Shown here: piece by piece, positions 50,968-51,174 of the stretch
How the letters are laid out: each line of letters starts with the position of its first letter
Numbering within the stretch: position 1 is the stretch's first letter
Notes under the pieces: model-generated
The model's database searches: none
What the model was told of the DNA's origin: nothing
Seen by the model: only the letters and a program-made list of their open reading frames with translations
From: Bacteroidales bacterium
GTDB taxonomy: Bacteria > Bacteroidota > Bacteroidia > Bacteroidales > Bacteroidaceae
DNA: 51,174 nt
Assembly: GCA_015654535.1 (NCBI GenBank)
Contig: JAATGU010000159.1
Span: 1 to 51,174, forward strand
Reading direction: 5' to 3'
Translations under genes and position numbers: made by a program

Positions 50968-51174
50968 CATAAAACCATTCCTATGTGAATAAAAAAACGC
51001 AACTGTCATTTCTACAAATCGTTTATTTTAGAAATCATAAATGGTAATATCGTTGTGTTTAGTTAATGTGTATTGCAGCTATTTTTTTTTCGCAATTGTA
51101 TTCTTCGTAGTTAATTATTACCTGTAGACTGGCAAATGGCAAATTATTTAGTTCCTATGTTTGTAATGCGAATT

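Larger units (their letters stand above)
50285..51174. other. Gene-poor terminal interval
   Basis: About 890 bases with no supported gene except one doubtful 40-codon ORF. It is AT-rich and contains the long perfect inverted repeat near 50900. Nothing else was recognised; the window end cuts whatever follows. Confidence 0.6.

Overview
The window looks like a chromosomal segment of a Bacteroidales bacterium, probably Bacteroides or a close relative. The evidence is a SusC/SusD pair under an ECF sigma/FecR switch, Bacteroidetes-type -7 boxes (TAnnTTTG), a thrA / phosphoglycerate-mutase-like / thrC operon, a double-glycine peptide of the Bacteroidales type, and a CzcA-CzcC fusion. No rRNA, tRNA, CRISPR array, prophage or intact insertion sequence was recognised. 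All calls come from reading the sequence; no database search was run.

Layout. (1) 1-3948, minus strand: a compact peptide natural-product locus. It holds a LanC-like protein, a GT-A glycosyltransferase, a C39-like/VKOR/thioredoxin fusion and, last, a 64-residue double-glycine precursor. The precursor core has six cysteines in a C-C-CC-C-C knottin-like order. Disulfide machinery plus a glycosyltransferase plus a Cys-rich peptide recalls glycocins, but the gene set and cysteine framework differ; this is the best candidate for an undescribed system. (2) 4661-13020: a nutrient-uptake locus with an endonuclease/exonuclease/phosphatase-fold lipoprotein, SusD, SusC with an STN domain, a FecR anti-sigma factor and a divergent ECF sigma factor. 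It contains no glycosidase. (3) 13402-18371: the threonine operon thrA, proposed homoserine kinase and thrC, preceded by a Thr-rich 24-codon leader ORF. (4) 18722-30171: housekeeping genes (ansA, radA, FAD oxidoreductase, LuxR-type regulator plus TonB receptor, lipoprotein with zinc ribbon, U32 peptidase/RlhA-like, metA). (5) 30380-34166: a TetR-controlled electrophile/redox-stress cluster (MDR reductase, SDR, nitroreductase, DJ-1/Hsp31-like). (6) 34798-43837: a metal-resistance island with a Fur-family regulator, Cys-rich small lipoprotein, CzcA-CzcC fusion, CzcB, PII-like protein and ZntA-type ATPase. (7) 43997-50284: M13 peptidase, ABC-F protein, DUF418 membrane protein and a voltage-gated-like K+ channel. 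(8) 50285-51174: gene-poor DNA with a perfect 29-bp-arm inverted repeat.

Two non-coding arrays deserve attention. At 18722-18809 and 30076-30163, each intergenic region between divergent genes carries exactly four abutting 22-bp imperfect palindromes. The cores differ (GTAC in one, TCATGA in the other) but unit length, copy number and gene context match. They lie upstream of thrA and metA respectively, both aspartate-family biosynthesis genes.

Several starts were moved inward from the longest ORF because the extensions used TTG/GTG starts, contained promoter boxes or hid signal peptides.
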